A stretch of DNA of 35,053 nucleotides from Acidisphaera sp. (GCA_019240635.1 JAFAYA010000116.1:1-35053); one strand, 5' to 3'. Positions 16,662 through 25,196 are shown, counted from the first letter of the stretch. The notes: generated by a model not told the origin, from the sequence alone. Made by a program: numbers and translations.

Positions 16662-17281
16662 CGCGTGGCGTTCGGCTTCATGAAGGCCTGGTTGTACGGC
16701 TGCACCGTGCCGGCCTGCAGGTCGTAGCCGACCCGGTCGTCGAGCCGCTCCAGCGCCAGGCCGTACATGTGCAAATGGCGGGTCGGCACCGTGCCGGTGG
16801 TGTGGATGGAGTGGATGTCCTCGGGCATCAGCGCGATGCCGCGGCCCGGCTCGACCATGACCTCGCGGTCGAGCTGCAGCCGCGCCTCGCCCTCCCGGCC
16901 GCCGGGATCGGTGCGGCGATAGACGCGGTTCAGCTCCTGCCCCTGCACCGCCACGACGACCGCCCAGGTCGTGTGGTCGTGCGGGCGCGTCTCGTTGCCG
17001 GGGTTCAGCGCGTTCATGTAGAGCGCCAGGCGGTTGTCGGGGTCCTCGCGCAACAGATAGCGGCGGCTGCCCTTCTCGCCCGCCGGCGGCGGGGGAAACT
17101 CCGATGAAGGGAACAGCTGCTCCTGCGCGGCGAGCGCCAGCATCTCCTGCTTGATCCGGTCGAGCGCCGCGCGGGTGATGCGGCCGCTTTCACGGATCGC
17201 CGCCTGCTCGAGGCTGCGGATGCGTTCGATTGTCGCGCCGACCGCGGCGGTGCGGGCGGCCGAGACATCGGCTGCGTTCAT
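16658..17281 (-). CDS. Cysteine dioxygenase-like cupin (thiol dioxygenase)
   Basis: The 207-residue cupin resembles type I cysteine dioxygenases, Fe(II) enzymes that oxidise a thiol such as cysteine to its sulfinate. Iron ligands are likely H101 and H103 in RPHDHTTWAVV plus H157 or H160 in EDIHSIHTTG; the C-terminal YGLALERLD segment follows. The ATG at 17281 is supported by GGGAG 8 bases before it; an upstream extension to 17320 has no site. The stop overlaps the rhodanese start. 3-Mercaptopropionate or another thiol is possible as substrate. Coupling to a rhodanese suggests shared sulfur catabolism. Confidence 0.85.
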   Translation of the reverse strand: MNAADVSAARTAAVGATIERIRSLEQAAIRESGRITRAALDRIKQEMLALAAQEQLFPSSEFPPPPAGEKGSRRYLLREDPDNRLALYMNALNPGNETRPHDHTTWAVVVAVQGQELNRVYRRTDPGGREGEARLQLDREVMVEPGRGIALMPEDIHSIHTTGTVPTRHLHMYGLALERLDDRVGYDLQAGTVQPYNQAFMKPNATR

Positions 17282-17360
17282 GGACGTTCTCCCTCGAAAG
17301 CCGCGGAAGGCTAGACCCAAACCGCTTGGCTGTCAGGTCGATGCAAGCCTGCCCTTGGCA

Positions 17361-17376
17361 GGCGCGGCGCCGCGCC
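17361..17376. promoter_or_regulatory. 16-bp perfect palindrome before the methyltransferase gene
   Basis: GGCGCGGCGCCGCGCC is its own complement and ends 4 bases before the ATG at 17381, in the 99-base gap between divergent starts. The location suits an operator or a translation-blocking hairpin, and it would hide the ribosome site of the methyltransferase. Such GC strings also arise by chance in this DNA. Confidence 0.3.
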
Positions 17377-17380
17377 GCAC

Positions 17381-18253
17381 ATGCCCAGCGTGAGCCAAGC
17401 CGTGTTCGACCGCCGGGCCGTCCGGCTGCACCGGGACCGCGCCGCCGCGGAAGTCGGCAGCGTCGGCGAGGTCCTTCGCGAAGCCGCCGGCCGCCTGCTC
17501 GACCGGCTCGACGACACCACCCGCCGCTTCAGCCGTGCGCTCGACGTCGGCGGCCGGGGAGTCGTCGCACCCCTGCTGCGGGCGCGCGGCATCGCGACCG
17601 TCGCCTGCGACCTCTCGGCGCGCATGGCGGCGCGGTCGGGCGGCCCGTGCGTCGCGGCCGACGAGGAGTGGCTGCCGTTCGGCCCGAACAGCTTCGACCT
17701 CGTCGTGGCCAGCCTGTCGCTGCACTGGGTCAACGACCTGCCGGGCGCGCTGATCCAGCTGCGCCGGGCGATGCAGCCGGACGGCCTGCTGCTGGCGAGC
17801 CTGCCGGCGCTCGGCACGCTCGGCGAGCTGCGGACGGCGCTCGCCGAGGCGGAGGCGGCGATCGCCGGCGGCGCGTCGCCGCGCGTCTCGCCGTTTCCCG
17901 ATCTGCGCGATTGTGCGTCGCTGCTGTCGCGCGCCGGCTTTGCGCTGCCGGTCGCCGACGCCGATGAGCTGGTCCTGCTCTACGCCGACCCGACGGCGCT
18001 GCTGGGCGAGCTGCGCGCCGCCGGCGAGTCGAACGCCGTGCGCCTGCGCGACCGGCGGATCCCGGCCCGTGATCTCTTTCCCGCGGCCCTCGCCGCGCTG
18101 CCACGCAGCGACGGGCGGGTACGGGCGACCTTGCGCATCGCGATGATGACGGGATGGGCGCCGTCGCCGAGCCAGCCCAGGCCGCTGCCGCGCGGCAGCG
18201 GCGCCACCCCGCTCAGCCTAGCCCCCGGCGACGATCGCGACACGCCGCCGTGA
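17381..18253 (+). CDS. BioC/NDUFAF5-like SAM-dependent methyltransferase
   Basis: The 290-residue protein has FDRRAVRLHRDRAA at its N-terminus, SAM motif I-like ALDVGGRGVVAP, ASLSLHWVNDLPGAL and MQPDGLLLASL, the pattern of the alphaproteobacterial relatives of mitochondrial NDUFAF5 (a complex I assembly arginine hydroxylase/methyltransferase) and BioC. No Shine-Dalgarno is clear; the palindrome at 17361-17376 occupies that space. Neighbours comF and grxC, on the opposite strand here, travel with this gene in related genomes. The last 25 residues are Pro/Arg-rich. Whether it works on complex I, on biotin or elsewhere cannot be told. Confidence 0.85.
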   Translation: MPSVSQAVFDRRAVRLHRDRAAAEVGSVGEVLREAAGRLLDRLDDTTRRFSRALDVGGRGVVAPLLRARGIATVACDLSARMAARSGGPCVAADEEWLPFGPNSFDLVVASLSLHWVNDLPGALIQLRRAMQPDGLLLASLPALGTLGELRTALAEAEAAIAGGASPRVSPFPDLRDCASLLSRAGFALPVADADELVLLYADPTALLGELRAAGESNAVRLRDRRIPARDLFPAALAALPRSDGRVRATLRIAMMTGWAPSPSQPRPLPRGSGATPLSLAPGDDRDTPP

Positions 18254-18336
18254 GCGACGCCGCAACTTCGCCACGCTTGGTGCGTAACGGCAGCGAACCG
18301 CTACCGGTTCACCCCTCAACCAACCGAGGTATGCTC

Positions 18337-18516
18337 ATGTCCGCCGGCCCGTCTCGAGTGCTCGCGTTGGCCGCCACGCTTCTGTGTGCGCTGGCTGCCT
18401 GCTCCATCAACTCCCCGCCGCCCACCGTCGCAGCGTCGCCGGCCCCGGCCGTCGTTGTCCAGCCGTCGAGCCCGCCGCCGCCCTCGACCGTCGTGGTGCA
18501 GCCGCGGACCTACTAA
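18337..18516 (+). CDS. Small lipoprotein
   Basis: The 59-residue protein begins with a basic residue and a hydrophobic signal (RVLALAATLLCALAAC) ending in an LAAC lipobox, so it is probably cut and lipidated at the cysteine. The mature peptide is Pro/Ser/Val-rich and ends PSTVVVQPRTY. I chose the ATG at 18337 because GAGG lies 7 bases before it; the in-frame ATG at 18331 is too close. It follows the methyltransferase by 83 bases. No catalytic domain is visible and I do not recognise the family. Confidence 0.7.
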   Translation: MSAGPSRVLALAATLLCALAACSINSPPPTVAASPAPAVVVQPSSPPPPSTVVVQPRTY

Positions 18517-18536
18517 GCTTGCCGGGCCGTCAGATG

Positions 18537-18566
18537 CGCGGCCTCCCGCCGGCGGGGGAGGCCGCG
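18537..18566. terminator. Hairpin terminator between the lipoprotein gene and moaA
   Basis: A perfect 11-bp stem (CGCGGCCTCCC, 18537-18547; complement 18556-18566) with an 8-base loop lies 20 bases after the lipoprotein stop and 2 bases from the moaA stop (minus strand, 18569). Only a weak pyrimidine run follows on the plus strand, so it may serve both convergent genes. Confidence 0.6.
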
Positions 18567-18568
18567 GT

Positions 18569-19555
18569 CTATCCTCCCGTCACGCTCATGTGGCGGGCGA
18601 CCGCGGGGCGGGCCTGGCGGCGGTCGATGATGAAGTCGTGCCCCTTGGGCTTGCGCCGGATCGCCGCGCGGATCGCGTCCTGAAGCGCCGCGTCGTCGGC
18701 GCCGGCGCGCAGAACCGGCCGGAGGTCGGCCGCGTCGTCCTGCCCCAGGCACATGTATAGCGTCCCGGTGCAGGTCAGCCGGACGCGATTGCAGCTTTCG
18801 CAGAAATTGTGGGTCATCGGCGTGATGAAGCCGACGCGGCGCCCGGTCTCCGCCACGTCATAGTATCGGGCCGGTCCGCCCGTGCGGAAGCCGCTCGGCT
18901 CGAGCGTCCAGCGCTGGCGGAGCCGGCTGCGCACGACCGAGAGCGGCAGGTACTGCGCCGTCCGGTCGCCGTCGATGTCGCCCATCGGCATCGTCTCGAT
19001 CAGGCAGAGGTCGAAGCCGTGCTCGCCGCACCACGCGAGGAGGGCGTCGAACTCGTCCTCGTTCACGCCTTTCAGCGCGACCGTGTTGATCTTGATCGCC
19101 AGGCCGGCGGCCTTGGCCGCGAAGATGCCGTCCAGTGTCTTATCGAGGCGCCCCCAGCGCGTGATCGCCGCGAAGCGCTGCGGCGAGAGCGTGTCCAGGC
19201 TGACGTTCACCCGCCGCACGCCGGCCGCGCGCAGCGCCGCCGCATGGCGGGCCAGCTGGCTCGCGTTGGTGGTGACCGTCAGCTCCTCCAGCCCGGTGCC
19301 CAACCGGCTGCCGAGGCTCTCGAACAGCCGCATCACGTCACGCCGCACCAGCGGCTCGCCGCCGGTGATGCGGATCTTGCGCACGCCGAGGCCGATGAAG
19401 GCGCCGCACACCCGGTCCAGCTCCTCGAGCGACAGGATCTGCGCCTTCGGCAGGAACGTCATGTCCTCGGCCATGCAGTAGACGCAGCGAAGGTCGCAGC
19501 GGTCGGTCACCGAGACGCGCAGGTAGGTTATGGACCGTCCGAACGGATCGATCAT
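18569..19555 (-). CDS. moaA: GTP 3',8-cyclase (molybdenum cofactor synthesis)
   Basis: The 328-residue radical SAM enzyme makes the first molybdopterin intermediate from GTP. The radical SAM cysteines are C20, C24 and C27 (RCDLRCVYC). The C-terminal [4Fe-4S] site is in [15 protein letters not shown] and the last two residues are the GG needed for activity. [12 protein letters not shown] is the SAM-binding glycine motif. The ATG at 19555 (MIDPFGRS) fits the family and AGGAGG lies 11 bases upstream; the longer upstream frame is unsupported. The DUF3553 gene precedes it by 56 bases. Confidence 0.97.
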   Translation of the reverse strand: MIDPFGRSITYLRVSVTDRCDLRCVYCMAEDMTFLPKAQILSLEELDRVCGAFIGLGVRKIRITGGEPLVRRDVMRLFESLGSRLGTGLEELTVTTNASQLARHAAALRAAGVRRVNVSLDTLSPQRFAAITRWGRLDKTLDGIFAAKAAGLAIKINTVALKGVNEDEFDALLAWCGEHGFDLCLIETMPMGDIDGDRTAQYLPLSVVRSRLRQRWTLEPSGFRTGGPARYYDVAETGRRVGFITPMTHNFCESCNRVRLTCTGTLYMCLGQDDAADLRPVLRAGADDAALQDAIRAAIRRKPKGHDFIIDRRQARPAVARHMSVTGG

Positions 19556-19611
19556 CTCGGCGTGAGCCTCCTGCGGACATATTAAGACCTGCGCCGGCAC
19601 GTGGGGAGGGC

Positions 19612-19815
19612 TCAAGGGCGTCTTTTCGCGGCATCCTCGTCCAGCAGCTCCAACGTGACCACACGCGCATTTACCAGGACTTTGCCTGCGTTCTCGAAAT
19701 TGACGGTGATACGGTCGCCGATCGCCGACTGCACCTGTCCTGCTCCCCAGCCCGGCTGGCCGGGGTGGCGGACGCGCTGACCGGGTTCGAGCGGCGAGGC
19801 GGCCGGGTGTGGCAT
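19612..19815 (-). CDS. DUF3553 domain protein
   Basis: The 67-residue protein is one DUF3553 domain: [20 protein letters not shown], then [15 protein letters not shown] and VVTLELL. It is a small SH3-like beta fold also seen at the C-terminus of some helicases, so nucleic-acid or protein binding is plausible. No function is established. It is divergent from the chpT-like gene (43 bases) and lies upstream of moaA. No strong Shine-Dalgarno was found. Confidence 0.88.
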   Translation of the reverse strand: MPHPAASPLEPGQRVRHPGQPGWGAGQVQSAIGDRITVNFENAGKVLVNARVVTLELLDEDAAKRRP

Positions 19816-19858
19816 GGCTCAATTCGCGTGGGGCTCGATTGAAGTGGGGAGGCAACCG

Positions 19859-20515
19859 ATGCCTGCAAAGGACCTGGCGGCGAACCCGTCGGTGCGTCTC
19901 GCCGCCCTGCTTGCCGCCCGGCTGACCCACGATATCAGCGGCCTGCTCGGCACGACGATGGGTGCGCTCGAACTGGCGCACGAGGATCCCGGCGCCGGCG
20001 AGGAGGCGCTGCAGCTCGCGGTGGACGCCGCGCGCGAGCTGGGCCAGCGCCTGCGGCTACTGCGCGCGGCCTGGGGACCGGAAGGCGGGCCGCTCGGGGT
20101 CGCCGACCTGGCCGCCCTGGCGGAGGGCCTGCCGGGCCGGCGGCGCGTGCAGATCGACCTCTCCGCCCTGCCGTCGACGGCCGCCTTCACCCCGGCCGCC
20201 GGCCGCCTGCTGCTGAACGTGCTGCTGCTTGGCGCGGAGGCGCTGCCGGGCGGCGGGCGCGTGTCGCTCGCCGGCGACGCCGTGCGTGAGGTCGTCGCCA
20301 CGATCGCCGGGCCGCGCGCCGCCTGGCCGGCCGGCTTCGCGGCCTGCCTCGCCGACGAGGCGGCGGCGTGGCAGGCGCTGGGCGGGGCGCGCGAGTTGCA
20401 GGCGCCGCTCACCGCGCTGCTCGCCCGCGCCGGCGGCCTCGGCCTGTCGTTCCTGATGGCCGCCGAGGCCGAGGCGTCGCCGCCGCTGCTGGTGCGCCTG
20501 GCCGGTCCGGCCTGA
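19859..20515 (+). CDS. chpT: ChpT-like histidine phosphotransferase
   Basis: The 218-residue protein fits the alphaproteobacterial ChpT family, which relays phosphate from CckA to CtrA and CpdR to drive the cell cycle. The phospho-accepting H24 is in [20 protein letters not shown], the family helix; a degenerate histidine-kinase-like C-terminal domain follows. I set the start at 19859 because GGGGAGG (19846-19852) stands 6 bases before it, not at the frame opening 19814. ChpT is found almost only in alphaproteobacteria, so it supports the taxonomic call. Confidence 0.88.
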   Translation: MPAKDLAANPSVRLAALLAARLTHDISGLLGTTMGALELAHEDPGAGEEALQLAVDAARELGQRLRLLRAAWGPEGGPLGVADLAALAEGLPGRRRVQIDLSALPSTAAFTPAAGRLLLNVLLLGAEALPGGGRVSLAGDAVREVVATIAGPRAAWPAGFAACLADEAAAWQALGGARELQAPLTALLARAGGLGLSFLMAAEAEASPPLLVRLAGPA

Positions 20516-20573
20516 CGCCGGGGGGCGCCAACGCGGCTTTGATGTTTCCAGCGTTTTGGGACGGGTCTCTGCA

Positions 20574-20602
20574 TTGACACGGCACCCAGCACCCAGCACG
20601 GT
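20574..20602 (+). promoter_or_regulatory. Possible promoter of the glycosyltransferase-like gene
   Basis: A perfect TTGACA (20574-20579) is followed after 17 bases by CACGGT, a poor -10. The spacer contains two direct copies of GCACCCA. Only the -35 is convincing. The next gene has a GGAG site at 20610-20613. Confidence 0.25.
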
Positions 20603-20622
20603 CCCGCCCGGAGCAAAACAGC

Positions 20623-21912
20623 ATGTTCGGCGGTCGAAAAGTCATCCTGACGACCTTCGCCGGTCGTCGGGATCGGATGCGTTTGCTCGCCGCCTATGCG
20701 CGCGAGGCGATCCGGCGCGGCCTGATAGATGAGTGGCACGTCTGGAACTTCGCCCGCACCGAGGAAGACCGGCTCTGGCTGAGGCAGACATTTCCCGTGG
20801 TTGCTCGCATTCCCGGCAATCACCGCTATGTCAGGCTGGGCGAGATGCAGGGGGATGGCGCCGCAAGCTCGTTCCGCGTCAGCGTGCGCTGCGGCCACGA
20901 CTTCGTGCTCGGCCTTCGGCCGCGCGACGGCGGCGATTGCTACGAGATCGTGCTGGGCGGCTGGGGCAATCTGCGCAGCGTGATCCGCCGGCTGCCGGCG
21001 GAGAACGCGCTGCGCATCGACAGCCTGCCCTGGCTGGAGGGCGAACTCCTGCATGACGCCGAAACTCCGGGCGTGCTGGCCAGCGCCGCCTGGCGCGAGG
21101 TGCATCTGCAGATCGGCGCCGACACGGTGCGCGTCGATGTCGACGGCCACGCGGCCCTGCGCTTCGCGATCCCCGGCCTGTCGCCGGAGTGCGACGTGTT
21201 CGGCCTGAGCGGCTGGGGCGGTCACGCCGAGCTGCGCATGCACGGCCCGCCGGTGGCGATCAAGCGCTTCGAGGCGGAGGGCAGCTATGCGGTCAGCGGC
21301 TTCGGCGAGTTCTACCACTACTATGCCGATCGCGCGCCGGAATACGCGACGGCGATCTTCGTCAAGTGCGACGACGACATCGTCTACATCGACCTCGACC
21401 GCTTCGATCGGTTCCTCGAGTTCAGGTTCGGGCGGCCGGACTATTTCGTGGTCAGCGCCAACGTCGTGAACAACGGGGTCTGCGCCTTCCACCAGCGCAG
21501 CTACGGCGCCTATCCCCGCGAGCTCATGGAATTCGACGGTCCGATCACCGACTTCATCATGCGCCAGTGGGCCGACGCCGAATTCACCTCCGCCTTGCAC
21601 GAGACGTTCGTGCGCGATCCCGGGCCATTCTCGCGCGCGCCGGTCGATCGTGTGGAGTGGAGCGAGCGCATCAGCATCAACTTCATTTCTTTCCTCGGCC
21701 TGGACCTCGACCACATCGGGGTGAACCACGACGACGACGAACGCCATCTGAGCGTCACGATCCCGCGCCGGCTGGGGCGGCGCAACGCGTTCTTCATGCC
21801 GTTCAACGTGGCCCACCTGTCATTCTTCCCACAGGAGGCGGGCCTCGACCTCGGTCGCGTTCTCGGCCTGTACGAGGGCCTGGCGCAGGCGCGCGGCATT
21901 CCGCTCGGCTGA
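20623..21912 (+). CDS. Glycosyltransferase-like protein with an inserted FAMeT-like domain
   Basis: The 429-residue protein seems to be split. Residues 1-70 (VILTTFAGRRDRM, IDEWHVWNF) and 215-429 (KRFEAEGSYAV, YATAIFVKCDDDIVYIDLDRF) look like one GT-A-type domain; D250-D252 is a candidate metal motif. Between them, residues about 75-210 match the pattern of the farnesoic-acid O-methyltransferase-like domain (YEIVLGGWGNLRSVIRR, FGLSGWGG), a fold mainly known from animals and probably carbohydrate-binding. No signal peptide or membrane segment is seen. It may modify a surface polysaccharide. Followed 58 bases later by the LLM oxidoreductase. The glycosyltransferase assignment is inferred from motifs only. 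Confidence 0.55.
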   Translation: MFGGRKVILTTFAGRRDRMRLLAAYAREAIRRGLIDEWHVWNFARTEEDRLWLRQTFPVVARIPGNHRYVRLGEMQGDGAASSFRVSVRCGHDFVLGLRPRDGGDCYEIVLGGWGNLRSVIRRLPAENALRIDSLPWLEGELLHDAETPGVLASAAWREVHLQIGADTVRVDVDGHAALRFAIPGLSPECDVFGLSGWGGHAELRMHGPPVAIKRFEAEGSYAVSGFGEFYHYYADRAPEYATAIFVKCDDDIVYIDLDRFDRFLEFRFGRPDYFVVSANVVNNGVCAFHQRSYGAYPRELMEFDGPITDFIMRQWADAEFTSALHETFVRDPGPFSRAPVDRVEWSERISINFISFLGLDLDHIGVNHDDDERHLSVTIPRRLGRRNAFFMPFNVAHLSFFPQEAGLDLGRVLGLYEGLAQARGIPLG

Positions 21913-21970
21913 GCGCACTTGAACGGCGGCGCGGCGAGCGCCAGGATCGGCTCCCGCCGGCTGGGGACGC

Positions 21971-22831
21971 ATGATGCAGATCGGACGATGGGGCGTCTGG
22001 TACCCGCTGGACCGGCTCGACGCGGCGCAGCTTCGCGCGTTCCTCGGCACCGTAGAGCGCCTCGGCTACGACGTTCTCTGGTATCCCGAAGCGCTCGGCT
22101 ACGAGTCGATGTCGCTCGCCGGCTTCCTGCTCGCCAGCACGCGGCGGCTGAAAATCGGCAGCTCGATCGCCAGCATCTACGCGCGCGACGCCTTCACCGC
22201 GCGCCGCGGTCTGCGCGGCCTGACGCGGCTGTACGACGGGCGCTTCATCCTCGGCCTCGGTGTCAGCCACGCGCCGATGGTGGAGGGCGTGCGTGGCCAC
22301 CGCTACGAAAAGCCGCTCGCGGCCATGCGCGCCTATCTGGACGCGCTGACCAGGGACCAGGAGGGCGCCGCGGACTGGCCGGTCGCACTCGCCGCACTCG
22401 GGCCAAAAATGCTGGCGCTGGCGGCCGAGCGGACAAGCGGCGCGCTTCCCTACAACACGACGCCCGAACACACGGCGCGGGCGAAGGCGATATTAGGGCC
22501 GGACAAGTGGCTCGTCGTCGAGCAGAAGGTGTGCCTGGAGACCGACCCGGCGAAGGCCCGCGCGCTCGGGCGCCGTGAACTCGCGCGCTACATGGCCATG
22601 CCGAACTATCGCGATCACTGGGGGCGCTTGAGCTTCACCGAGCAGGATTTTGCGGCCGGCGGCAGCGACCGGTTCATCGACGCGATGCTGCTGTGGGGCG
22701 ACGCCGCAACGGTGCGGCGCAAGCTGCACGCCCATGTCGAGGCGGGGGCGACGCAGGTCTGCCTGCAGCCCGTTCACCCCGAAGGCGACTGGGCGGCGCG
22801 CGATGCGATCCTCACGGCACTGACGGGCTGA
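21971..22831 (+). CDS. LLM class flavin-dependent oxidoreductase (TIGR03620-like)
   Basis: The 286-residue protein is a luciferase-like monooxygenase-fold barrel. Typical pieces are GVWYPLDRLDAAQL, LGYDVLWYPEALGYES, RLKIGSSIASIYARDA and LGVSHAPMVEGVRGHRYEKP, the set I associate with the TIGR03620 family, annotated as F420-dependent. Whether this organism makes F420 is not shown; FMN is also possible. Two ATG codons are side by side (21971 and 21974). The 3' end overlaps the folC end by 20 bases, tail to tail. Substrate unknown. Confidence 0.82.
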   Translation: MMQIGRWGVWYPLDRLDAAQLRAFLGTVERLGYDVLWYPEALGYESMSLAGFLLASTRRLKIGSSIASIYARDAFTARRGLRGLTRLYDGRFILGLGVSHAPMVEGVRGHRYEKPLAAMRAYLDALTRDQEGAADWPVALAALGPKMLALAAERTSGALPYNTTPEHTARAKAILGPDKWLVVEQKVCLETDPAKARALGRRELARYMAMPNYRDHWGRLSFTEQDFAAGGSDRFIDAMLLWGDAATVRRKLHAHVEAGATQVCLQPVHPEGDWAARDAILTALTG

Positions 22832-24107
22832 TCGCCATGGGGTCGTCCAGCTTCAGGACCTCGCCGGCAAGATAGAGGCTGCCGCAGATCAGCACGCGCC
22901 CCGGCGCACCGCCCACGGCCAGCGCCCCGAGCGCCTCGCGCACCGTCGGTCCCGGCCGCGCCTTGCCCGCCGATGCCGCGATGATGTCCTCGACCGGCTC
23001 GGCCTCGTGCTGGCGGGGCTCCGCCACCGCCCACAGCGTGGCGGCAAACGGCAGCAGCGGGCGCAGGAACCCGGCCGCGTCCTTCGATCGCTTCATGCCG
23101 ACGATCAGGTGGGTCGGGCGGTCCGTCCAGCCGGCGAGGTGCTGCGCCAGCGCGAGCCCGGCGCCGGGGTTGTGGCCGCCGTCCAGCCATAGCTCGAAGC
23201 CGGGCGGCAGCATCGCGGCGAGCCGGCCGGAGAGGCGCTGCAGGCGCGCCGGCCAGTCTGCCCGCGCGACGCCGGTGGCGATGGCTGCGTCGCCGATCGC
23301 CAGGCCGGAGGCGCGCAGCGCCGCGATCGCCAGCCCGGCGTTGTCGGCCTGGTGCAGGCCGGGCAGGCCGAGCTGCGGCAAGGCGATTCCGCCCTGCGCA
23401 TCGGCGAAGCGAAAGCCGGCGCCCTCCGGCGTGATCGACCAGTCGCGGCCGCGCGCCAGCAGCCTCGCACCCCAGGCGTCCGCCCGGGCGGCGATGACGG
23501 ACAGCGCCTCCGGCGTCTGCGCGCCCGTCGCCACCGGCACACCGGGCTTGATGATGCCGGCCTTCTCGGCGGCGATCGCCGCGATCGTGTCGCCCAGCAT
23601 CTCCCGGTGGTCGAGCGATATCGAGGCGATGGCGCAGGCGGCCGGGCGGTCGATCACGTTGGTGGCGTCGCCGCGGCCGCCGAGACCGACTTCCAGCACG
23701 CAAAGATCGGCGGGCGTGCGCGCGAACAGCAGGAAGGCGGCGGCGGTCAGCACCTCGAAGACCGTGATCGCGGCGCCGGCGTTCGCCCGCTCAGCTTCTT
23801 CGAGCGCATCCTCGAGCGCGGCGTTGCCGACCAGCTTTCCGGCCAGGCGCACGCGCTCGTTCACGTGCACCAGATGCGGGGAGGTATAGACGTGCACGCG
23901 CAGCCCCGCCGCCTCGCCGATCGCGCGCAGGAAGGCGCAGGTGCTGCCCTTGCCGTTGGTGCCGGCGACGTGCAGCACCGGCGGCAGCCGGCGCTCCGGA
24001 TGGCCGAGCTTTTCCAGCAGCGCCCGCAGACGGTCGAGCGTGAGGTCGATCAGCCTCGGGTGCAGCCCGGCCAGGCGATCGAGGATCGCCTCCGCGCGCT
24101 GCGCCAC
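22812..24107 (-). CDS. folC: Bifunctional folylpolyglutamate synthase / dihydrofolate synthase
   Basis: The 431-residue Mur-ligase-family enzyme adds L-glutamate to dihydropteroate and to folates. The P-loop is HVAGTNGKGSTCAF, followed by YTSPHLVHVNERVR, EVGLGGRGDATNVI and the C-domain LDGGHNPGA. Length is normal. The start lies 5 bases after the accD stop, giving the classic accD-folC operon. Confidence 0.97.
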   Translation of the reverse strand: MAQRAEAILDRLAGLHPRLIDLTLDRLRALLEKLGHPERRLPPVLHVAGTNGKGSTCAFLRAIGEAAGLRVHVYTSPHLVHVNERVRLAGKLVGNAALEDALEEAERANAGAAITVFEVLTAAAFLLFARTPADLCVLEVGLGGRGDATNVIDRPAACAIASISLDHREMLGDTIAAIAAEKAGIIKPGVPVATGAQTPEALSVIAARADAWGARLLARGRDWSITPEGAGFRFADAQGGIALPQLGLPGLHQADNAGLAIAALRASGLAIGDAAIATGVARADWPARLQRLSGRLAAMLPPGFELWLDGGHNPGAGLALAQHLAGWTDRPTHLIVGMKRSKDAAGFLRPLLPFAATLWAVAEPRQHEAEPVEDIIAASAGKARPGPTVREALGALAVGGAPGRVLICGSLYLAGEVLKLDDPMAISPSVP

Positions 24108-24112
24108 TGGCG

Positions 24113-24970
24113 TCAGGCCGCTTCGCGGACCCGCAGCAGGCCGATCAGCCGCCCCAGCGTGTCGCGCAGTTCGGTGCGCTTCACCACCATGTCGACGATG
24201 CCATGCGCGAGCAGATACTCGGCGCGCTGAAAACCCTCCGGCAGCGTCTCGCGCACCGTCTGCTCGATGACCCGCGGTCCCGCAAAACCGATCAGCGCGC
24301 CGGGCTCGGCGATCTGGATGTCGCCCAGCATCGCGAAGCTCGCGGTCACGCCGCCGGTCGTCGGATCGGTCAGCACGACGATGAACGGCAGCCCGGCCTC
24401 GCGGACCAGCTGCACCGCGAGCGTGGTGCGCGGCATCTGCATGAGCGAGAGCGCGCCCTCCTGCATCCGTGCGCCGCCCGAGGCGGTATAGACGATGAGC
24501 GGCGCGTCCTGCAGCACGGCCAGCCGCGCCGCGGCGACGATGCCTTCCCCCACCGCCGCACCCATCGATCCCGCCATGAACGCGAACTCCATCGCCGCGA
24601 CGACGGCGCGCTGTCCGGCGATGCTGCCGTGCGCGGCCAGCACCGCATCATCGAGCTGGGTGGCGTCGCGGCTCTCGCGCAGGCGGTCCGGATAGCGCTT
24701 GGTATCGCGGAAGCGCAGCGGGTCCGCGGCAGCTTTCGGCAGCTCGATGCGCGTCGCGCTGCCGGCGTCGAACGTCCAGGCCAGCCGCTCGGCGGCGCTG
24801 GCGCGCATGTGGTGGCCGCAATGCGGGCAGACCTTAAAGCTCTTCTCGAGGTCTTTCGAGAAGATCATCTGCTGGCAGGAAGGGCACTGCACCCAGAGAT
24901 TGTCCGGCACGTCCCGCCGTCCCAGCAGGGTGCGGATCTTGGGGCGGACATATTCCGTCAGCCAGCTCAT
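24113..24970 (-). CDS. accD: Acetyl-CoA carboxylase carboxyltransferase subunit beta
   Basis: The 285-residue subunit joins AccA to move the carboxyl group from biotin to acetyl-CoA, the first step of fatty acid synthesis. The zinc ribbon is CPSCQQMIF and CPHCGHH; the crotonase-like body has TASGGARMQEGALSLMQMP and DPTTGGVTASFAMLGD. The ATG at 24970 (MSWLTEYV) fits the family; the frame upstream to 25198 is not conserved. In many relatives trpB and trpA come directly before accD; here a divergent reductase gene takes their place. Confidence 0.97.
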   Translation of the reverse strand: MSWLTEYVRPKIRTLLGRRDVPDNLWVQCPSCQQMIFSKDLEKSFKVCPHCGHHMRASAAERLAWTFDAGSATRIELPKAAADPLRFRDTKRYPDRLRESRDATQLDDAVLAAHGSIAGQRAVVAAMEFAFMAGSMGAAVGEGIVAAARLAVLQDAPLIVYTASGGARMQEGALSLMQMPRTTLAVQLVREAGLPFIVVLTDPTTGGVTASFAMLGDIQIAEPGALIGFAGPRVIEQTVRETLPEGFQRAEYLLAHGIVDMVVKRTELRDTLGRLIGLLRVREAA

Positions 24971-25165
24971 GCAGCCCTGTCCATCGCGTGATGTCCTGTC
25001 CGGAGGCGTGCGACCGGGGTGGCGGGAGGCTGCGTCGGGCCGCCCAGCCGCCGGCACGCGGGCTGACGGCACCGCGCCGCGCGCCCGCACCGGCCGATCA
25101 TACTCCTCCGCCGCTCCGGCCGCATAGATCGGCGACGCGCGCTGTCGGCCCGGCGCGGCAGCGGC

Positions 25166-25171
25166 TATCAT
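25166..25171 (+). promoter_or_regulatory. Possible -10 element of the reductase-dioxygenase pair
   Basis: TATCAT lies 26 bases before the ATG at 25197, a plausible distance. No good -35 was seen 17 bases upstream (TGTCGG). The 226-base gap 24971-25196 otherwise shows only GC-rich sequence. Confidence 0.2.
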
Positions 25172-25196
25172 GGCGCTGCAAGGCAGGGAGGGCGGC

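Noticed and set aside
19819-21816. 665-codon open frame on the minus strand
   Set aside because: It is opposite to the chpT-like and glycosyltransferase-like genes, which have good ribosome sites and family motifs.
25170-25196. Longer start for the ketopantoate-reductase-like gene
   Set aside because: The ATG at 25170 lies before the ribosome site, which sits 5 bases from the ATG at 25197; the Rossmann motif begins right after the later start.
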